A stretch of DNA of 64,000 bases from Blastocatellia bacterium (GTDB lineage: Bacteria; Acidobacteriota; Blastocatellia; UBA7656; JADIYM01). Location: assembly GCA_016705245.1 (NCBI GenBank), contig JADIYM010000007.1, forward strand, positions 124,001 to 188,000. Reading direction: 5' to 3'. Under the pieces are notes generated by a model that searched no databases, was not told the DNA's origin, and saw only the letters and a program-made list of their open reading frames with translations. How positions within the stretch are numbered: the first letter of the stretch is position 1; the number at the start of each line of letters is the position of its first letter. Below, in pieces: positions 60,723-64,000 of this stretch. The translations under genes were made by a program, and so were the position numbers.

Positions 60723-62134
60723 ACGCCGACGTCGCAGTCATCGGAGCCGGAATCTCCGGGCTCTCCTACGCACACCGCGCTCGCAAAGCGGGTCGAAGCG
60801 TCGTTGTCCTCGAGTCGGGCAATCGGGCTGGCGGCGTCATCCGCACGCATCGTGAGGACGGTTTCCTCGTCGAATGCGGGCCGAACAGCGTGAGGATGAC
60901 CGACGAGCTCGAGGAGCTCATCGCCGACCTCGGGCTCGACGGTGAGCTCGTGAAGGGTGATCCGCGGGCGGCCCGCTACGTTTATCGCGACGGGCGTCTC
61001 ATGAAGGCACCGATGGGACCGGCGTCACTCGTGACCTCGCCGGTGTTGTCGGTTCGCGGCAAGCTGCGCGTACTCGCGGAACCGTTCGTTCGCGCGCCTC
61101 GCGACGCTTCCGAGCCTACCATCGCCGAGTTCATCACGCGCCGATTCGGCCGCGAAGTGCACGACATCCTCGTCTCGGCGTTCGTTTCGGGCATCTACGC
61201 CGGCGACACGACGAAGCTGAGCGCCGCCGCGGTGTTTCCGAAGCTCGTCGAGCTCGAGCGCGAACGAGGAGGCGTCGTGCGCGGCGGAATTGCAGAGCTG
61301 CGGGCAAAACGACGCGCTGCCCGAGTTGCGGCGGCGAATGGCGAATCGGCTCCGGCTCGCCGAAAGCGACGGCCGCTGACGATCGTGTCGTTTGCCGACG
61401 GACTCGACCGACTGCCGTTCCGGATTGCCGAATCGCTCGGCGACGCGTTGCGTCTCGACACCCCGGTCGAGCGGATCGAGCGGATCGACGGTGGGTTCGC
61501 CCTCGTGCTCCCCGGCGAGCGAATGACCGTGCGTGATCTGGTCGTTGCTACGCCGGCGCAGTCCGCGGGAACGCTGCTTCGCGACCATTCGGACCGACTC
61601 GCGGACCTCCTCGACGGAATCGAGTATCCATCGCTCGTGTCGGTGTCGGTCGCATATCGGAAAGAAGACGTGCGTCACGACTGCTCCGGATTCGGATTTC
61701 TGGCGCCGCGCACGGCCGGCCTGCGGATTCTCGGCGGCATCTTTCCGTCGGGCATCTTCGCCGGCCGCGCTCCGGAGGGCTGGCACGCGTTCACTTGCTT
61801 CATTGGCGGCGCAACGGATCCGGACGCGTTCGGCCTCGACGACGACGATCTTGTGGATCTCGTCGCGGACGACCTCGCGTCGACCGTCGGCGCGTCGGGA
61901 CCGCCGCGTGTGCTCCAGGTAGTACGCTGGCCGCGGGCGATCCCGCAGTACACGATCGGACACGTCGAACGCGTCGCCGAGATCGAACGTGAATGTGATC
62001 GGCTTGGTCTTGGCGTTCTCGGAAACTATCTTCACGGGGTGTCGGTCGGCGATTGCGTGAAGTCCGCGTTCGCGGCAGCCGCGAAGTCCGGCGGTGACGC
62101 GTCTGAAGGTCCCGTCAACTCGAGTCCCGTTTGA
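60719..62134 (+). CDS. hemY: Protoporphyrinogen oxidase, HemY-type
   Basis: 471 residues from ATG 60719 (MNADVAVIGAGISGLSYAHRARKAG), with the FAD dinucleotide-binding GxGxxG and ESGNRAGGVIRTHREDGFLVECGPNSVR. The C-terminal motif QYTIGHVERVAEIE...LGVLGNYLHGVSVGDCVKSAF is standard for HemY/PPOX. It oxidises protoporphyrinogen IX to protoporphyrin IX using oxygen. This oxygen-dependent step sits in the same operon as the oxygen-independent HemN. Gene names hemG and hemY are both in use for this enzyme. Confidence 0.92.
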   Translation: MNADVAVIGAGISGLSYAHRARKAGRSVVVLESGNRAGGVIRTHREDGFLVECGPNSVRMTDELEELIADLGLDGELVKGDPRAARYVYRDGRLMKAPMGPASLVTSPVLSVRGKLRVLAEPFVRAPRDASEPTIAEFITRRFGREVHDILVSAFVSGIYAGDTTKLSAAAVFPKLVELERERGGVVRGGIAELRAKRRAARVAAANGESAPARRKRRPLTIVSFADGLDRLPFRIAESLGDALRLDTPVERIERIDGGFALVLPGERMTVRDLVVATPAQSAGTLLRDHSDRLADLLDGIEYPSLVSVSVAYRKEDVRHDCSGFGFLAPRTAGLRILGGIFPSGIFAGRAPEGWHAFTCFIGGATDPDAFGLDDDDLVDLVADDLASTVGASGPPRVLQVVRWPRAIPQYTIGHVERVAEIERECDRLGLGVLGNYLHGVSVGDCVKSAFAAAAKSGGDASEGPVNSSPV

Positions 62135-62300
62135 CCCAGAACCCCGAGCGCAGCGAGGGGCCGACTGTGGTCTCCTCGAATCGTGAGTTGTACCGCCCGC
62201 CCGTCGAGGCACCCCGGGTACTGGGTCGGCGGTGTCTGCAATGACCGGCCGTGGGGTCGCGCTCCGTTTGACCCAGAACCCCGAGCGGTGGCGAGGGGCC
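62131..62300. repeat. Two half-copies of the 137-bp repeat
   Basis: CCCAGAACCCCGAGCGCAGCG at 62134 onward and CAGAACCCCGAGCGGTGGCG at 62274, 138 bp apart, each with GAGGGGCCGACT. The right arms are divergent (GGCCCGCCCGTTCGCTGCTG), so these are partial members of the 54348-54735 family. No gene is seen between hemY and the DUF2520 gene. Confidence 0.8.
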
Positions 62301-62400
62301 GACTATACGATCATGGAATTCATGGCCCGCCCGTTCGCTGCTGAGCATACGTGTGCGTCAAACGGCATGCGTCAGTACTGCATGTGAGCGCGAGCCGACA

Positions 62401-63228
62401 TCAGCGACGCGCCATGACGCGGCTCCTGACTCCGAGCTCTTCGTAGAGGCGCGCGAGCGCTTCGTTCACGGCCATGAGCGCCGCGCGATTGAGCTCGATG
62501 GTTGCTTCGTCGCCCCTGGCAAACGGTCCGGTAAGTGCCACGCGCGTTCCGGTGCGGCGAATGTTCGCGACCGTCCCCTCGACGAGCGGCATGATGGCCT
62601 CACGAGCCTCCTCCTCGCGCAGGCCCACCGCCTGCAATGCCTCGAGGCTCGCATCGAGCAACGCCGCGACGTGCCCGGACGCCATCACCGCCGCCGCGTG
62701 ATACAGCGGCTTGTCGCCAGCCCGCAATCGCATCGGGCGCCCGCCGGCGTCGCGCGCGAGCCTCGTCGCGACGGCGACCGCCGCACGATCGCCTTCGATG
62801 GCAAACGTGCTGCCGGCAATTCGCGTCGCGCCAAGCTCGGCCGTCGGGAAGCTCTGCAGCGGATGGCACGATCCCGTCGATGCACCGCGTCGTTTCACGT
62901 CGGCAAGGGCCATCGACGACTGGGATCCGCTGACGTGCAGTATCGTCCGTCCCTCAAAGCGCTCGGGCAGCAAGGCAATCCGACGAGCGACATCTTCGAT
63001 TGCGTCGTCCGGCGACGCCACGATGACGACGTCTCCGTCGATCGCGCGTAGTCGCGAGATCGTCCGTGCTGTTCCTCCGCCAATGAACGCGACCGCGTCC
63101 CGCGCCGACGACGCCTTTCGACAGACGACACTTCCGATCGGATAACCGGCGTTGCGAAGAACCAGTCCGAGCGCCCGGCCGACGCGTCCCGCGCCGACCA
63201 GCCCCAGCCTCGGTCTGTGACTAGTCAT
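62401..63228 (-). CDS. DUF2520/Rossmann-fold protein (ProC-like)
   Basis: 275 residues from ATG 63228. An N-terminal NAD(P)-binding Rossmann motif (GLVGAGRVGRALGLVLRNAGY) is followed by DVVIVASPDDAIEDVARRI, LHVSGSQSSMALADVKRRGASTGSCHPLQSFP and a C-terminal helical DUF2520 domain (YHAAAVMASGHVAALLDASLEAL, LVEGTVANIRRTGTRVALTGPFARGD). These proteins resemble F420/NADP reductases and pyrroline reductases, but no activity is established. It overlaps the upstream gene by eight bp. Confidence 0.85.
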   Translation of the reverse strand: MTSHRPRLGLVGAGRVGRALGLVLRNAGYPIGSVVCRKASSARDAVAFIGGGTARTISRLRAIDGDVVIVASPDDAIEDVARRIALLPERFEGRTILHVSGSQSSMALADVKRRGASTGSCHPLQSFPTAELGATRIAGSTFAIEGDRAAVAVATRLARDAGGRPMRLRAGDKPLYHAAAVMASGHVAALLDASLEALQAVGLREEEAREAIMPLVEGTVANIRRTGTRVALTGPFARGDEATIELNRAALMAVNEALARLYEELGVRSRVMARR

Positions 63229-64000
63229 CGTAGGTCGCCGGGAGGAGCCGGCCGATCTCGATGAGCACGCCTTCCTCTCCCGGCAGGTCGTCGAGCCATT
63301 CCTGGACCCGAGTCCGCAGCGTCTCTTTCGTCATCGGCTGTCCCGACTCGAGCACCGGCGGTACAGCCACGGACAGCGGGACCGGCGTATCGACGACACA
63401 CCGGTTGATCAGGTCGATTGTCGATGGCGTGATCTCGACGGTCGCGGCCTCTGAGCTCGAGAGCAACGCGATGAGCGGCACTGACGCGTCCGCGTATGCC
63501 GCGTCCGACTGCACCTGCCGCAATCCCGTGAGAATCGACGAACGAAACTGCCGGAGCGACACGATGTGGTGCGCCGTGCCGCGGTCGACGATCAGTCGAA
63601 GCCTTTCCATCATTCGGGCGATGCCGTCGGCATTTCCGAGACGGAAGCCGCACACGCACGACGGGCGCTCGATCAGCAGCTCGCGCGTCGGCAGCTCGCA
63701 GGCCATGTCGCGAATGTTCTGCACCATTTCGGTCGCCAGGCTGTAGTAACGCTCGTTCACTACGCGAACGTGCGACAGGAGCTGGAATCCCATCCAGGAA
63801 CTGCTGTCGAGATAGGCGTCCAGCGCCTCGAAATCCGACCTCGACCCGACGTGCACTTCGTGGGCCGCGACGTAGAAGTCCGCGTAGTCCTTCTGAAACG
63901 ACTCATAGACGGTCTCGAAACGGCGGCGCTTGTTATCGTCGAGCAGCCTGTGCGGCGACGCGATGAAGTCGAGGAGCTCGACGCGCGCCGCCTCGATGCG
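63221..64000 (-). CDS. Unknown protein, C-terminal part (5' end outside window)
   Basis: The reading frame is open from the right edge to a stop at 63221, giving 259 codons. The visible chain includes LLDFIASPHRLLDDNKRRRFETVYESFQKDYADFYVAAHEVHVG, then SDFEALDAYLDSSSWMGFQLLSHVRVVNERYY, a Cys pair CVCGFRLG near the middle, and ends EEGVLIEIGRLLPATYDD. It is mostly helical. I do not recognise the family. It overlaps the DUF2520 gene start (ATGACTAG), so both are coupled. Confidence 0.65.
   Translation of the reverse strand, partial: RIEAARVELLDFIASPHRLLDDNKRRRFETVYESFQKDYADFYVAAHEVHVGSRSDFEALDAYLDSSSWMGFQLLSHVRVVNERYYSLATEMVQNIRDMACELPTRELLIERPSCVCGFRLGNADGIARMMERLRLIVDRGTAHHIVSLRQFRSSILTGLRQVQSDAAYADASVPLIALLSSSEAATVEITPSTIDLINRCVVDTPVPLSVAVPPVLESGQPMTKETLRTRVQEWLDDLPGEEGVLIEIGRLLPATYDD

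Overview
The window is high-GC DNA densely packed with genes on both strands. The gene content points to Acidobacteriota, possibly a Thermoanaerobaculia-like soil or sediment bacterium. Pointers are an Oar-like TonB-dependent receptor with an N-terminal carboxypeptidase-regulatory domain, an ASPIC/UnbV FG-GAP protein, FHA/TPR signalling proteins, a TPR-CHAT protein and HYR/PPC secreted proteins. This placement is inference from gene families; no rRNA or tRNA gene was seen. The window is cut at both ends: the 3' end of galU at the left, and an unidentified gene lacking its 5' end at the right.

Layout. 1-4.6 kb: galU end, then a compact minus-strand histidine operon hisZ-hisG-hisD-hisC using the short HisG plus HisZ enzyme. 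4.6-7.3 kb: a GxxExxY-family gene next to a long palindromic repeat, a SAM methyltransferase and two unknown genes. 7.3-11.1 kb: the TonB receptor. 11.3-13.8 kb: an alkyltransferase-like DNA repair protein, then a strong promoter leading into a tandem, terminator-bearing structured RNA leader (GEMM/c-di-GMP-I riboswitch-like) ahead of a secreted protein. 13.9-23.3 kb: mostly metabolic and unknown genes (YkgJ-like, ThiF/MoeB, AsmA, Rieske, thioesterase, SDR, EEP nuclease, PlsC, metallophosphatase). 23.4-35.1 kb: a minus-strand signalling block of ECF sigma factor, sigma-54 activator, FHA-GAF-TPR protein, secreted protein, SPFH protein, Ser/Thr kinase-PilZ and carboxyltransferase. 35-42 kb: a pilV-like prepilin, cca, a large frameshifted PPC/HYR secreted protein and glpX. 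42.3-49.6 kb: two ECF sigma factors, the second heading a cluster with a zinc-finger protein, a TPR-CHAT protease and a secreted subtilase. 49.6-54.3 kb: secreted proteins (UnbV, M28 peptidase). 54.7-57 kb: a betaine/ergothioneine-type ABC importer. 57.2-62.1 kb: heme operon hemE-hemN-hemH-hemY with overlapping stop/start codons. 62.4-64 kb: a DUF2520 protein and the truncated gene.

The signals most worth attention are: (i) the sigma factor / zinc-finger / TPR-CHAT / subtilase cluster, whose parts recall the protease-anti-sigma-sigma logic of type III-E Craspase but without CRISPR; (ii) the tandem riboswitch-like leader; (iii) a near-consensus sigma-54 promoter with two matching 19-bp palindromes in front of an ECF sigma gene, next to its probable activator; (iv) a recurring TAnACT -10 hexamer 6-10 nt before start codons, suggesting common leaderless transcription; and (v) several palindromic repeat families, one beside the GxxExxY gene. 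Two large genes carry frameshifts that are either assembly errors or real decay.
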